Assembly (NCBI RefSeq): GCF_027594545.1
Contig: NZ_CP115160.1
Span: 3,902,501 to 3,966,500, forward strand
DNA: 64,000 nt
Origin: Algoriphagus sp. TR-M9
GTDB lineage: Bacteria; Bacteroidota; Bacteroidia; Cytophagales; Cyclobacteriaceae
Direction of reading: 5' to 3'
Shown: positions 23,661 through 33,108 of the stretch, one piece after another
How the letters are laid out: each line of letters starts with the position of its first letter
How positions within the stretch are numbered: position 1 is the stretch's first letter
Notes under the pieces: model-generated
Seen by the model: only the letters and a program-made list of their open reading frames with translations
The model's database searches: none
Told to the model about the DNA's origin: nothing
Made by a program: the position numbers and the translations under genes

Positions 23661-24260
23661 TTATTTACTATTAATAGTTAAGCACTTCAAAATTGATCTA
23701 ATTGAAATCATTAAAAAAAAGAAGTTTAAGATCACCCAAAAATTAATCTCATCATCTCTAAGATAAATCAAACCTCCAACTATAAAAGTGAACAGAAAGA
23801 TGACAAATGCGAACTGAAAATTTCTCCTATCACTTAACTCAATTTTTAAGAATACCTCTTCTTTATTTTTTCTAGTACTCTCATCAAAGAGCATTGAAAT
23901 TCCAACCAAACTCATGAAAATTGGAAAACCCATCCAAGCTGAGAACCCATTATAATCTTCATAAACACTTATACTCCAGAATCCAAAAAAAATAAAAACA
24001 AAGAAACCGGTTAAAAACCCGAAAATTTTAGATTCACCACTATCATCAATTAATAATTTATCTCTAAGCGAGTCCTCAAGCACTTTACTTTCCAACCCAG
24101 TTTTTTTTGCGAGTTCTAATATCTCCAGATCCTGTTTAATTATTTGCCTTTCTCGAGATTTGGAAAAGTGACTTCTCAATTTCAGAATAAGTGGTATAAA
24201 TCCAGTGATTAATAGAATCCATCTCGGGATTGAATTGATATCGGTAAAAAATTCCTCCAT
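23661..24260 (-). CDS. Membrane protein, prophage moron
   Basis: A 199-residue protein with about five hydrophobic helices in two pairs (IFGFLTGFFVFIFFGFWSIS, FQFAFVIFLFTFIVGGLIYL) and an N-terminal helix. A charged coiled segment sits between. A+T-rich and on the minus strand, like the neighbouring moron. It might act in superinfection exclusion, but no motif shows it. Confidence 0.6.
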   Translation of the reverse strand: MEEFFTDINSIPRWILLITGFIPLILKLRSHFSKSRERQIIKQDLEILELAKKTGLESKVLEDSLRDKLLIDDSGESKIFGFLTGFFVFIFFGFWSISVYEDYNGFSAWMGFPIFMSLVGISMLFDESTRKNKEEVFLKIELSDRRNFQFAFVIFLFTFIVGGLIYLRDDEINFWVILNFFFLMISIRSILKCLTINSK

Positions 24261-24571
24261 TTATTTTTCACCCAATTTATTGAATTTGATTCACTTTTCC
24301 ATTACATCCGAAAAATAGCACTTACACGATCGTACGTATCGTACGTAAGTTAATTTATTAAAAATCAGTTAATTAGATATATACTGACTGGCTACTACGT
24401 CAGATCACGTAAGGCAAAGAAAGATCGTGTACGACAGGTACGAGCGTACGAAGCTTATTTTGTGGGTGGGCTATATCGCTGAAAATTTGAAAAAAAGTGA
24501 AAAAAGTATCTTTGACAGTCACTTCTAGAGCTATTCATCTGGCACCAAAAATCCAAGAAAAATCGCTGTAA
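24261..24571. promoter_or_regulatory. Intergenic control region with TCGTAC repeats
   Basis: There is no gene. TCGTACGTA occurs twice in tandem at 24330-24347, the inverted core GTACGA occurs three times at 24430-24453, and TACGT/ACGTA (24396-24400, 24407-24411) form a hairpin between. It precedes the capsid operon, so it may be the late promoter with activator sites, or a replication origin. Confidence 0.5.
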
Positions 24572-24625
24572 ATGTCCTCATACATTTGTCCAGCTCCTGA
24601 GGGCTCCTGCTATCTATATTGGATT

Positions 24626-25054
24626 ATGATCAAGCAAGTCCATATCTATGCCCCAGTCCACGTATTCAAGATTCTACTACGCGATTACGACTACCGAGAC
24701 AAGCTCTATCTGGGAAAGCATTACCATATCATCAGCCCCACGAACTATCAGCGGTGCAAAAAATGGATGGAACCTCAGGAGGGCAGCCGTAGGATCACCA
24801 TCGAAGGACTGGATATGAATCCCTTCAAAGCCTATGCGATCATCCGGAGCATAGATAAGCAGTTTCGGGAAAAAATGAATACCTATGTGCTGGGACAGGT
24901 GAATGCAGGCAGGGCTGCACGTACAGCAGTACTGGAATTTCTGGAGCTTTATGATATCCTGGAGGAAGAAATCAAACTGGACTCCGCCTATAAGGATTGG
25001 AGGCGATTTATGGCCACAAACAAGAAAAGAAGCCGAATACCTTTGTGGGTATGA
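24626..25054 (+). CDS. Hypothetical late phage protein
   Basis: A 142-residue soluble protein from ATG 24626 (MIKQVHIYAPVHVFKILLRD); the frame is open from ATG 24572, which would add 18 residues. It leads the capsid operon. The basic character could suit a DNA-binding late regulator, but no family is recognised. Confidence 0.55.
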   Translation: MIKQVHIYAPVHVFKILLRDYDYRDKLYLGKHYHIISPTNYQRCKKWMEPQEGSRRITIEGLDMNPFKAYAIIRSIDKQFREKMNTYVLGQVNAGRAARTAVLEFLELYDILEEEIKLDSAYKDWRRFMATNKKRSRIPLWV

Positions 25055-25512
25055 GAGATTTCGCAGATAATATAGGAGGAATCCGCGCCGCGTGGATAGG
25101 ATTGAAATCCCTTGCCGGCACCTGGCCACAGTTATCCGATGCCACTGCATCCATCACCCTTGCCCAGCTGGGCAATCTGGATCCACTGGAAATCTTCCCC
25201 TACCGGGCGCTCTACACTCAGTCCAGCCAACCCAGTGACCAGGGAACTACTTACACCAAAACAGCTTCCACGGCCATCCTTACCGACAATGAAGCTACCC
25301 AAACCTTCATTCACACTTATGATGGTCAGGAAATATTTCTGATTATCCAGGATATGGATGGTAGATATTGGCTGATGTTTGATCAGGAAAATCCTGGACT
25401 GTTCCTCGAAGAATTCAGTTCCGGAGAAAACCCCACAGATGGCAAATCCCATGGTATTAGGATCTCAGGAATCAGCCAATACCCTAGAAAACGGCTCATT
25501 CTGACAGAATAG
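25051..25512 (+). CDS. Hypothetical late phage protein
   Basis: A 153-residue protein, starting at ATG 25051 in an ATGA overlap with the preceding gene. It has beta-rich character (YDGQEIFLIIQDMDGRYWLM). It lies just ahead of the protease/scaffold gene and may be a head accessory protein. No family recognised. Confidence 0.55.
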   Translation: MRDFADNIGGIRAAWIGLKSLAGTWPQLSDATASITLAQLGNLDPLEIFPYRALYTQSSQPSDQGTTYTKTASTAILTDNEATQTFIHTYDGQEIFLIIQDMDGRYWLMFDQENPGLFLEEFSSGENPTDGKSHGIRISGISQYPRKRLILTE

Positions 25513-25570
25513 CCTGTACAAGCCCACCGCAAGGTGATAGGATATCATTGTGTAGAGATCACCGCACACA

Positions 25571-26794
25571 ATGCCTAAACCTACCACATCCAAACTCTTC
25601 AAATCCGAACGCATTTCCCTGGCCGCTTCCGTAGCAGCTGGTGCCAATGTGGACCAGGAGGCACGCATCATTCACGATGTGATTCTTTGCCAGGTAGGGG
25701 AAGCCAAAGGGCATGGGGTGCACCTCGAGCAGTCTTTCATTGATGCCGGTATCGCCTACGCTGTAAAGCACCATACCAAAGTAGGGATGAAGTGCCGGTT
25801 TGGTCATCCCGCCATGAGCAATGATGCCCTGGGAACAGAAGTCGGACGCTACCACAATTTCAAAGTGGTAGACGATAAGATGGTAGCAGATCTACACGTC
25901 TATAAATCCGCCAATCTCAGCCCTACCCATCCGGGAGCCGGTGACTGGATTCTTTCCATGGCAGAGGAAGATCCCCATGCGATCATGACCAGCATTGTTT
26001 TCACAGTAGATCACAATTATCAATATGGTCCTGACGGGAAAGCTTTCGAGGTTGAACCAGACTGGTCTCATTCCAGAAACCGATGGAAATCAACTTCTAA
26101 GGATTACGAATACAATCCTAATGAACCAGTCTATGTAGAGCTCAAAGAACTCTGGGGCAATGACCTGGTAGATGAAGGAGCTGCTACGGACAAACTCTTT
26201 TCTGCTATTGCTAATCCGGACAAGTTTGCCGTGATCGCGACACAGTTCCTCGACGAACATCCCAAAATCGCCGAATGGCTCGGCAAGCATCCCGAAAAGC
26301 TCGAGGGATTCCTACAGAAGTATCAATCACTTAAATCACATAACACCACGCCAATGAAAATCAAATTTCAGAAGGCTTGGGCTTTTGCACTGACATTCTT
26401 CGGATTGGCAGACACCAAGGAAGAGGATCTTCCTGAAGTGACTGCTGATCATGTGGAAAAGCTCAGTGCTGAATGTACCAGGCTGGAGACTGAGCTTGCC
26501 CAGGCTACAAAGGACAAAGAGGCCTTTGAAGCACAGGTAGAAGCACTCGGCACGGAGATCACCGGGCTGAAGAAAGACAAATCGGATCTGGAAGCCTCAC
26601 TGGCCAAAGAGACAAAGGACAAAGAAGCCTATTGTGCCCTTGCTGAAAAGTACAGAGGTGCAGCGGGTGAAATGTTCCAGGACACCAACACTGACACAGA
26701 TCCTGAGATCGGAGCAGATAAGGGTGGTAAAGAAAAGAAAGTAGAGGAGTCCTCTGTTTTCAAAAAGGCCATGAAGGACATTCAAAATATCTAA
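25571..26794 (+). CDS. Prohead protease/scaffold-like protein
   Basis: The N-terminal 240 residues form a mixed domain with conserved-looking His and Ser positions (GVHLEQSFIDAG, VGMKCRFGHPAMSN, DPHAIMTSIVF) that suit a prohead protease. The C-terminal 140 residues are a coiled coil (AECTRLETELAQATKDKEAF) typical of scaffold. An internal ATG at 26354 would give a free scaffold, as in lambda Nu3. The major capsid gene follows after 3 bases, which supports the call. The catalytic residues are not certain. Confidence 0.65.
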   Translation: MPKPTTSKLFKSERISLAASVAAGANVDQEARIIHDVILCQVGEAKGHGVHLEQSFIDAGIAYAVKHHTKVGMKCRFGHPAMSNDALGTEVGRYHNFKVVDDKMVADLHVYKSANLSPTHPGAGDWILSMAEEDPHAIMTSIVFTVDHNYQYGPDGKAFEVEPDWSHSRNRWKSTSKDYEYNPNEPVYVELKELWGNDLVDEGAATDKLFSAIANPDKFAVIATQFLDEHPKIAEWLGKHPEKLEGFLQKYQSLKSHNTTPMKIKFQKAWAFALTFFGLADTKEEDLPEVTADHVEKLSAECTRLETELAQATKDKEAFEAQVEALGTEITGLKKDKSDLEASLAKETKDKEAYCALAEKYRGAAGEMFQDTNTDTDPEIGADKGGKEKKVEESSVFKKAMKDIQNI

Positions 26795-26797
26795 GCG

Positions 26798-27859
26798 ATG
26801 GGAGAATTTACCGAAATAGAGATCCAAGAGATCGTTGATCAGTGGGGCCAGGTCTATGTACCTGAAGGCCAGACCACAAAGGACATCAAAAAGATGATCT
26901 TCACAGAAGATGATCTTTCGGCTGATTTCACGAGAGTTCCTAACGAGGGATCTATCTACAAATCAACCTATACCACCATAGATGAGGTATTGCAGGCTTT
27001 CCAGCTTCCATTCTTGCCAAAAGGGGATATCGCATTTGCTCCGATTCAATATCAATTGGGTCAGTTCAAAGTAGATGTTACTCTTGCACCTGACAAGTTC
27101 AGAAGGTCCTGGCTTGGCTTCCTTGCTAAACTGGATGAAGTGGATAGAGCCAAGTGGCCGTTTATCCGCTGGTATGTGATGGAAATGCTCATGCCTAAGC
27201 AGCAAGAAGATTTCATCAAGAAAGTAGCCTACTACGGCTGGGAAGTGACCGCCTTTGTTGCAGCTGCAGCAGCTGTAGATCCTGAGACTTTTGTTCGTCA
27301 GTTCATTGAGGGTGAAGTAACTCCTGCAAATGCCGCAATGGATGGCATCGGTACTGTACTGAAGAAAATCCAGGCTAGAACAAATGTGATCACTGTAGGG
27401 GCCTGGTCTACTGACGCGGAGACCTACTGTACCCAAGTGGAGAATTTCATCAAAGCAATTCCTCATGAGTTTAGAGATGGATTGGATTACTTGTATTGCT
27501 CTAAGGCGCGCCATGAGCTCTACAGAGAAGGCAAGCGCCTGAAGTATAATATCAATTATGCCCAAGTCACCGATCTTGATACTGTCAATGAAAATGAGAG
27601 TATCAAAGTCAAAGGAACCTTTGCGCAGAAAGGCTCTGACAAGCACTGGATCACACGTCCAGGCAACAGAACCAAGCCGGTGCAATCAGAGAAGACCAAC
27701 AGTCTGTTGATCGAACGCAATAAGCGTGTAGTGGATATCTATGGAGACTGGGCTTATTGCCTTGCTCTGGATGTACCTGAGCTTGTGTATCAGTGTGACA
27801 ATGAGCTAGAGTGGACTGAAGCTCAGTTGCTCGAGCACTATGATTTTGTAGCAGAATAA
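26798..27859 (+). CDS. Major capsid protein (putative)
   Basis: A 353-residue soluble protein without a leader, directly after the protease/scaffold gene. Size, lack of motifs, mixed alpha/beta pattern and position match an HK97-fold major capsid protein of Bacteroidota siphophages. The N-terminus (VDQWGQVYVPEGQTTKDIKK) is the probable arm. Structure-based comparison would confirm. Confidence 0.65.
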   Translation: MGEFTEIEIQEIVDQWGQVYVPEGQTTKDIKKMIFTEDDLSADFTRVPNEGSIYKSTYTTIDEVLQAFQLPFLPKGDIAFAPIQYQLGQFKVDVTLAPDKFRRSWLGFLAKLDEVDRAKWPFIRWYVMEMLMPKQQEDFIKKVAYYGWEVTAFVAAAAAVDPETFVRQFIEGEVTPANAAMDGIGTVLKKIQARTNVITVGAWSTDAETYCTQVENFIKAIPHEFRDGLDYLYCSKARHELYREGKRLKYNINYAQVTDLDTVNENESIKVKGTFAQKGSDKHWITRPGNRTKPVQSEKTNSLLIERNKRVVDIYGDWAYCLALDVPELVYQCDNELEWTEAQLLEHYDFVAE

Positions 27860-27871
27860 CCCATCCAAAAA

Positions 27872-28243
27872 ATGGCAGAAGATAAAAAAACAGGAGCTGG
27901 CGCTGAAGGCGCCACTCCTGATACCAACAAAATCAAGGCTTTGGAAGCTGCTCTGAAAGCAGAGCAGGAAAAATCCAAAAAACTTGAAGCAGAAGTGGAA
28001 GCTTCCAAAAAGATCATAGCCAAGCAGGCTGCGGATCTGGAGGTGAAAGAAATCCAGGCTGGGAGCAAGAAACCCATCGTCATGGTGGACAAAACTCCTT
28101 ACAAATTTCTCGGTCAAGGCACCCTGATCGTGGATGGGAAGAATATCCAGGCTGAAGATCTGATCAAGGACATGGATGCTGTCAAGGCCCTGATCAAAGC
28201 CGGATCCGGACTATTTGTGAAGTATAAAAAACCAAGCAAATAA
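27872..28243 (+). CDS. Small head-associated protein, coiled coil
   Basis: A 123-residue protein whose first half is an alanine/lysine-rich coiled coil (EAALKAEQEKSKKLEAEVEA) and whose second half is a small beta domain (KFLGQGTLIVDGKNIQAEDL). Located between capsid and a putative tail or decoration protein. Its stop overlaps the next ATG. Role unknown. Confidence 0.55.
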   Translation: MAEDKKTGAGAEGATPDTNKIKALEAALKAEQEKSKKLEAEVEASKKIIAKQAADLEVKEIQAGSKKPIVMVDKTPYKFLGQGTLIVDGKNIQAEDLIKDMDAVKALIKAGSGLFVKYKKPSK

Positions 28244-28785
28244 TGGATATCCAGGACATCGAAAGAAAAGTAGGTCTGGACAATGATGCCGGCCTAAAGA
28301 CCAAGCTCTACTTCGGTAGATCCAGGGACGTGAATGTCTGGCCAACCGTCCCGGAGACCATGACAGTACTTGCCGACAAGGTGACGCTGGAAGGTGACTT
28401 CGAAATGAAGGTAGGAACGCGCTTTGGCTTCATCGAAGGACACGTGGAGAAAAACAGCTTTACCAACTCCGGAGCCGGACAGGTGGGCAACTCCTCAGCT
28501 GCGAATCAGTTGACATTCTTCATGTATGGTACCGACCCGGATGTGCTGGGCTGGATAGAAACCTACAAGAATGATGATCTGGTATTGATCGCAGAGGATC
28601 TGCAGGGTAATCTGAGAGTCTATGGAGCTGAAGGGCTGCCTGCTCAGATCATGCCAGACTGGCAAGAAGTAGGCGGTGCATCCGTAGCAGATGAGAAAAT
28701 GATCCAGATCAATTTCCGATATGTAGGCCGAATTGCCAAGTTCTACTCTGGCGCAATTCCACTTACTGAAGCCGTAGAACCTTAA
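28243..28785 (+). CDS. Tail tube or decoration protein (putative)
   Basis: A 180-residue beta-rich protein (VLADKVTLEGDFEMKVGTRF, DDLVLIAEDLQGNLRVYGAE) of a type repeatedly found next to the capsid in Bacteroidota phages. Length and composition suit a major tail tube or head decoration protein. Which of the two cannot be decided from sequence alone. Confidence 0.5.
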   Translation: MDIQDIERKVGLDNDAGLKTKLYFGRSRDVNVWPTVPETMTVLADKVTLEGDFEMKVGTRFGFIEGHVEKNSFTNSGAGQVGNSSAANQLTFFMYGTDPDVLGWIETYKNDDLVLIAEDLQGNLRVYGAEGLPAQIMPDWQEVGGASVADEKMIQINFRYVGRIAKFYSGAIPLTEAVEP

Positions 28786-28797
28786 TCCATAATTCTC

Positions 28798-29028
28798 ATG
28801 AGCGATAAGAAAAAAGAAACTGCGAAACTCAGCCCTGCTATTGAAGGCAAATTCGAAGCAGTAGGCGTGTTACCTGGTGTGATCTACACCAAGAAGTATG
28901 GAAATGTGGATCTGAGGACTATCTCCCTGGAGATGGCAGAAAAGTTGGCAGCGGATGACAAGTTCCGTTACCTGCGAAAAATAACAAAAGAGTCCAAAGC
29001 AGCTCCTCCTGCAGAGACAAAAAAATAG
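28798..29028 (+). CDS. Small hypothetical structural-operon protein
   Basis: A 76-residue charged protein (FEAVGVLPGVIYTKKYGNVD). It is the last gene before a strong terminator at 29054-29083, so it closes the capsid transcription unit. No family recognised. Confidence 0.55.
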   Translation: MSDKKKETAKLSPAIEGKFEAVGVLPGVIYTKKYGNVDLRTISLEMAEKLAADDKFRYLRKITKESKAAPPAETKK

Positions 29029-29053
29029 ATAGGTTAGTTGGTTTTTGAACGCT

Positions 29054-29083
29054 AAAGCCTGGTCCATTGGATCAGGCTTTTTT
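29054..29083 (+). terminator. Terminator after capsid operon
   Basis: AAAGCCTGGTCC (29054-29065) pairs with GGATCAGGCTTT (29069-29080) around a 3-base loop, followed by TTT. It is a good rho-independent terminator that splits capsid genes from the terminase unit. Confidence 0.85.
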
Positions 29084-29134
29084 GCGTGGTAAAAGTGTCC
29101 AGCACTGCCATGGTCAGGGCAATTACTTTCGGAT

Positions 29135-29824
29135 ATGATCCTTAGTGAAATACTTAAGAAACTCCTGCATAAATGGGACTTTGACCAAGCCAAATCCATC
29201 TATGATGAATATGGGGACAGCGATACCATGAAGTTTCTCTTTGCGCAGCCCTGGACCAAGATGGCGGATGATATGCTCAGAGAATGCATCCAGGAACTGA
29301 GCCAGACCAATCCCATTGTGCAGCATGAAGTAGTAGAAGCCAGAAGATCCGAAAAGATGACAGCTAAGGATGAAAGCTCCACTCCTAAGGTTGACAGCGC
29401 TAAGCTACCCGGAAGGCTGCGCATCCCGGAATCGGAATTTGACTATCCCAAAGAATTGCAGGAGCTGGTATTGAAACGAAAGGGGATCTTTGCTGAAGCC
29501 AATCACTCCAGGTATTTGCTTTTCAAAGAAGGCACTCCGGAAGCAGAGCGGAAACGCCTGGCATTTCTGATCAAATCCAATTGGCGGGAGATCGAACGCA
29601 TCTGGGGAATCCTCAACTATTGGAAAGAACATAAAGCCCTCAGTCCCGATCTGATCCAGGTACAGACCGGTCAGATGACCGTCAAGGAAATGACCTCAAG
29701 ACTCAAAAACCTGAGATCCTACATCTCCAAAGCAAAATCCGGAAAGAAAAAGTACAAGATGACAATCGAGGAAATGGAAGCCGAAAAGAACGAACTCGAA
29801 AGGAGGCTCAATGCCATTGTTTAG
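29135..29824 (+). CDS. Hypothetical phage protein upstream of terminase
   Basis: A 229-residue helical, charged protein ending in a coiled coil (MTIEEMEAEKNELERRLNAI). It overlaps the PLD-like gene by 14 bases. In related Bacteroidota phages such a gene leads the terminase block. Function unknown. Confidence 0.55.
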   Translation: MILSEILKKLLHKWDFDQAKSIYDEYGDSDTMKFLFAQPWTKMADDMLRECIQELSQTNPIVQHEVVEARRSEKMTAKDESSTPKVDSAKLPGRLRIPESEFDYPKELQELVLKRKGIFAEANHSRYLLFKEGTPEAERKRLAFLIKSNWREIERIWGILNYWKEHKALSPDLIQVQTGQMTVKEMTSRLKNLRSYISKAKSGKKKYKMTIEEMEAEKNELERRLNAIV

Positions 29825-30398
29825 CTCATCCGATATCAAGCGTGAGACAATCGGAAAGAAAGGAAAGATTGCGCTCGTAGGGGGCGGGAAAAGCACCCAC
29901 ATCATAGCTAGGGAAGCCGCTGAGCTGATCCATACTCTTCAAAACCTTGCTCCAGATCAGAACTACCACTACACCACAGCCGGTGCCTGGAGCCTGCATG
30001 ATATGATTGCTCTGGCATCTGAGAAGATCGGCCCGGCAAAGCTTTACCTCAGTACCTGGACTATCACAGAAGAGCCTATGCGGGTATTGTTTCAGCTGAT
30101 CCAAAAAGGATTGATCGAAGAGCTCCATTGCCTCTTTGACTACCGCATAGAAAAGCAGAAAGCCGAAGCCTTCCAACTGGCCAAAGTCAACGCATCCAGA
30201 GTCAAGCTGGTGAAGATCCACGCCAAAGTAGCCATCCTGATTAATCAGGATTGGGCAATCACCATTCTCGGCTCGGCCAATCTTACCAAAAATCCCAGGA
30301 TAGAAGCCGGTGTATTGAGTAGCTGCAGAGAGGTAGCACGCTTTCACCGTGACTGGATAATTAACGAAATCGAACATGGAGACACCTTCAGAAAATAG
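29811..30398 (+). CDS. Phospholipase D-like domain protein
   Basis: A 195-residue protein with one PLD-type motif at the C-terminal half: HAKVAILINQ followed by GSANLTKNPRIEAG (HxK and GSxN blocks). The usual third acidic residue is not clearly placed. A single motif implies a homodimer active site. PLD-fold proteins include nucleases such as Nuc and BfiI, so processing or protecting DNA during packaging is plausible. It sits directly before the terminase genes and overlaps the next gene by 23 bases. Confidence 0.7.
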   Translation: MPLFSSSDIKRETIGKKGKIALVGGGKSTHIIAREAAELIHTLQNLAPDQNYHYTTAGAWSLHDMIALASEKIGPAKLYLSTWTITEEPMRVLFQLIQKGLIEELHCLFDYRIEKQKAEAFQLAKVNASRVKLVKIHAKVAILINQDWAITILGSANLTKNPRIEAGVLSSCREVARFHRDWIINEIEHGDTFRK

Positions 30399-30627
30399 AA
30401 CCCCGGACGAAGAAAGAGAGTGGCTGGCCGGCCTATTCTTCACCCGAAAAGAAATCGAAGTGATCATGGGGGAAAGTGAAGATCCCATACTCCGGGGACG
30501 GCTCAAGAGTGAAGCCGAGCTTCGATCATCCGTGATCGAACTGGCCAAAGCAGGATCTGGCCCGGCTCAGGCCATGGCCAATCAATACATCACCCAAATG
30601 AAGATCAATGAAGCAACTGACGACTAA
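30376..30627 (+). CDS. Small hypothetical protein before TerS
   Basis: An 83-residue acidic protein (EREWLAGLFFTRKEIEVIMG) with helical pattern. It overlaps both neighbours by about 20 bases. It could be an extra packaging factor; no family recognised. Confidence 0.55.
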   Translation: METPSENRTPDEEREWLAGLFFTRKEIEVIMGESEDPILRGRLKSEAELRSSVIELAKAGSGPAQAMANQYITQMKINEATDD

Positions 30628-31180
30628 GACGGATGATGAGATCATCATTGAGCACCTGATATCAGACAATCCAAAACCTCTTTCAAAAGCCCTCCAAACC
30701 AAACTGGAAAGGCTTGATGAATGTAGGGATCTGATCAGGCAATACGGATCTCGAGTGAGAGTTGCCAAGATCCTGATGAGTAATTATAAAATATCGAGGG
30801 CACAAGCTTATCGAATATTTGAAAGTACCCAGGAAGTATTTGGAACTACCCAAAAAACCTCTAGAGAATTCTGGCTGGATATCATTATGGGCTTTATGAT
30901 CGACGACCGGCAAAAGGCATTGATCAAGCAGGACTATCGATCAGTCTCATCCATCCACAAGAATATGATCGCTGCAGTCGAGAAATTGGCTGGTGATAAG
31001 GACACTATTCCATTTGAAAAAGTACAGCCTCCTCAGATCCTGATCGGATTCTTTCCGGAGACTACCAAAGTGGAACTACCAGATGATTGGGAGGCACAAG
31101 TCAAGCAGATCATCAAGCCTAAGCGAAAGATTGACCAGGTCATGCACGATGCCCAGATAATCGAAGAGGATGGAGAATAA
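30608..31180 (+). CDS. Terminase small subunit (putative)
   Basis: A 190-residue protein with a helix-turn-helix segment (YGSRVRVAKILMSNYKISRA then QAYRIF) and a helical oligomerisation middle. It directly precedes the large terminase with an 11-base overlap. It should recognise the phage pac/cos site. No cos site was identified. Confidence 0.7.
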   Translation: MKQLTTKTDDEIIIEHLISDNPKPLSKALQTKLERLDECRDLIRQYGSRVRVAKILMSNYKISRAQAYRIFESTQEVFGTTQKTSREFWLDIIMGFMIDDRQKALIKQDYRSVSSIHKNMIAAVEKLAGDKDTIPFEKVQPPQILIGFFPETTKVELPDDWEAQVKQIIKPKRKIDQVMHDAQIIEEDGE

Positions 31181-32804
31181 CGAGAAAAAGCAGGTGCATT
31201 TGAATGTACCTCAGCTCCTGTATTGGTTGGTGCAAGCGCGAATCTCAATCTGTTTGTGGGGGCGTGCGACCGGTAAGACCGAAGGTCCTGGAGCCATGTT
31301 CACCATGAACAATATGAATACCATGCCCCGGAGCATGGGGGGAATACTCTCCAGTTCGTATGACAAATTATTGACGATGATCGTTCCCGGACTCGTGCAA
31401 GGCTGGGAGAAGTTCGGTTACCTGGAGAACCTACATTATTTCATCCGCAAAATGCCTCCTGCGGGATTTTTTAAAGACAAACCATTCCGGGAACCGAAGA
31501 AATCCGAACATTATATTCCCTGGTGGAATGGATCCGGAGCGGTGATTATGTCAATCGACCGGCCGAGTACTTCAGTGGGGATCAACCTTGATTGGATGTA
31601 TGCCGATGAAGCCAGGCTATTCAAAGAACAAAGCTTCAATGATGCATTGCTTACTGTCCGGGGCAATCACGCCCACTTCGGACACCTAAGCCAGCACGGC
31701 TCCATCCTGATCACTACAGATCTACCCAAAGACAGCCGGGGTAAATGGCTCTATCGCTACCTCGATGAAGTGGATCAGGAAACGATTAATCTGGTGATTG
31801 CCCTTCAGCAAAAGATTGCTGAGCTGACAAGGGATTACGACAGCTTAACCAAGCGCAAAAAGGCTCTCATTGATAAGGAAATCGCCAAAATGAATGCCTA
31901 TTGCAATGAGATGCGAAAGGAGTTGGTAAACGTTTCGTTTGCATCAACCCTGGACAATATCCATGCGCTGGGCATTGATGTGATCAAGCGCTTCAGGAGA
32001 ATGCTTTCTGAGTTGGACTTTCAAGTATCTGTACTATCCAAAAGATTAGAGCAGGTAGAGCATGGCTTCTATATCGGATTCAATGAAGATCGGAATACCT
32101 ATATTCCTGAAGAATCAGACTGGAGCTACGTGGACAACCTGGAGATTGATTTCCGAAAGGATCAGCCAAAGAAAGACTGGCGATGGGATGGTGATCTTGT
32201 GACTGATCAGCCTCTGGATATTGCGCTGGATTACAACCGGGCAATCAGCTGTATGGTGATTGGTCAGGAAACTATCCGGGAAGACTATATCCGGAACTTC
32301 ATGTATGTAGAAGAACCCTTGATGCTGAAAGATCTCATAGCTAACTTCTGTGAGTATTACAAAGGGTATCCAACCAAGGTAGTCAACTATTACTATGACC
32401 ATACCGCATTGCTGGGAAGAAACGCCAGCTCAGACATCAGGCATGCTGAGGAGGTCAAGTATATATTGGCAGAGAACGACTGGACAGTAGTTGACCACTA
32501 CATTGGTCAAGCTCCCAGCCACAGATCCAGATACTATCTACTGAACAAACTATTGAAAGGGGATGATCCTAGACTACCAGTAGTCAAGTTCCATCTCAAT
32601 AATACTGAGGATCTAGTTTCCTCCATGAATAACACCGGTACACGAAGGGGGACTGATGGTATAGCCAAGGACAAAAGACCTGAGGATGATCCAAACGTGA
32701 AGCCTATCGATGCACCGCACCCCACCGAGGCATTGGATCAGCTGCTCTATGGCAAGCACTTCCGCAAGCTAAGTGGCGACTCGACATTCATCGAGACATT
32801 TTGA
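31170..32804 (+). CDS. Terminase large subunit
   Basis: A 544-residue packaging ATPase-nuclease. Walker A is GRATGKTE (residues 31-38) and Walker B is LDWMYADEA (about 145). The RNase H-like nuclease half shows acidic residues in DIALDYNR, YYYDHTALL and KPIDAPHPTEALDQLLYG. It drives DNA into the prohead. A terminator follows at 32844-32874. The N-terminus is short before Walker A, as in several Bacteroidota phages. Confidence 0.85.
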   Translation: MENNEKKQVHLNVPQLLYWLVQARISICLWGRATGKTEGPGAMFTMNNMNTMPRSMGGILSSSYDKLLTMIVPGLVQGWEKFGYLENLHYFIRKMPPAGFFKDKPFREPKKSEHYIPWWNGSGAVIMSIDRPSTSVGINLDWMYADEARLFKEQSFNDALLTVRGNHAHFGHLSQHGSILITTDLPKDSRGKWLYRYLDEVDQETINLVIALQQKIAELTRDYDSLTKRKKALIDKEIAKMNAYCNEMRKELVNVSFASTLDNIHALGIDVIKRFRRMLSELDFQVSVLSKRLEQVEHGFYIGFNEDRNTYIPEESDWSYVDNLEIDFRKDQPKKDWRWDGDLVTDQPLDIALDYNRAISCMVIGQETIREDYIRNFMYVEEPLMLKDLIANFCEYYKGYPTKVVNYYYDHTALLGRNASSDIRHAEEVKYILAENDWTVVDHYIGQAPSHRSRYYLLNKLLKGDDPRLPVVKFHLNNTEDLVSSMNNTGTRRGTDGIAKDKRPEDDPNVKPIDAPHPTEALDQLLYGKHFRKLSGDSTFIETF

Positions 32805-32843
32805 TGTAGGGGGGCGGAATTGCCCACTCCCTCCCGACCGATC

Positions 32844-32874
32844 GAGCCGATTTCTTAGGATTTCGGCTTTTTTT
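32844..32874 (+). terminator. Terminator after large terminase
   Basis: Stem AGCCGA (32845-32850) with TCGGCT (32863-32868) followed by seven Ts. Confidence 0.8.
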
Positions 32875-33084
32875 ATGAAAAAACGGCGATTTGAACCAGT
32901 GGGGGCTGTTTTTGACCTAAACCCTTAATCACATACCGCCTTTTGCCCTCTGGGCAGTTGCCCAAAGACCTTGGCGCGGGTCGTTGGGTCGGAGTTTCTA
33001 CATGATCATTTTTTTATCAAAAATCAGACTTAAACAGCTGATTTACAGATAAATAAAAAAATGAAAATGAGAAAATAAATTACA

Positions 33085-33108
33085 TTAAACCGTTTCAAAT
33101 ATGAAACG
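33085..33108. promoter_or_regulatory. Operator-like inverted repeat CGTTTCA/TGAAACG
   Basis: TTAAACCGTTTCA at 33085-33097 with the inverted TGAAACG at 33102-33108. The same TTAAACCGTTTCA occurs at 35847-35859 upstream of the small HTH gene. Two copies at the outer edges of one insert suggest autoregulation by that HTH protein. Confidence 0.5.
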
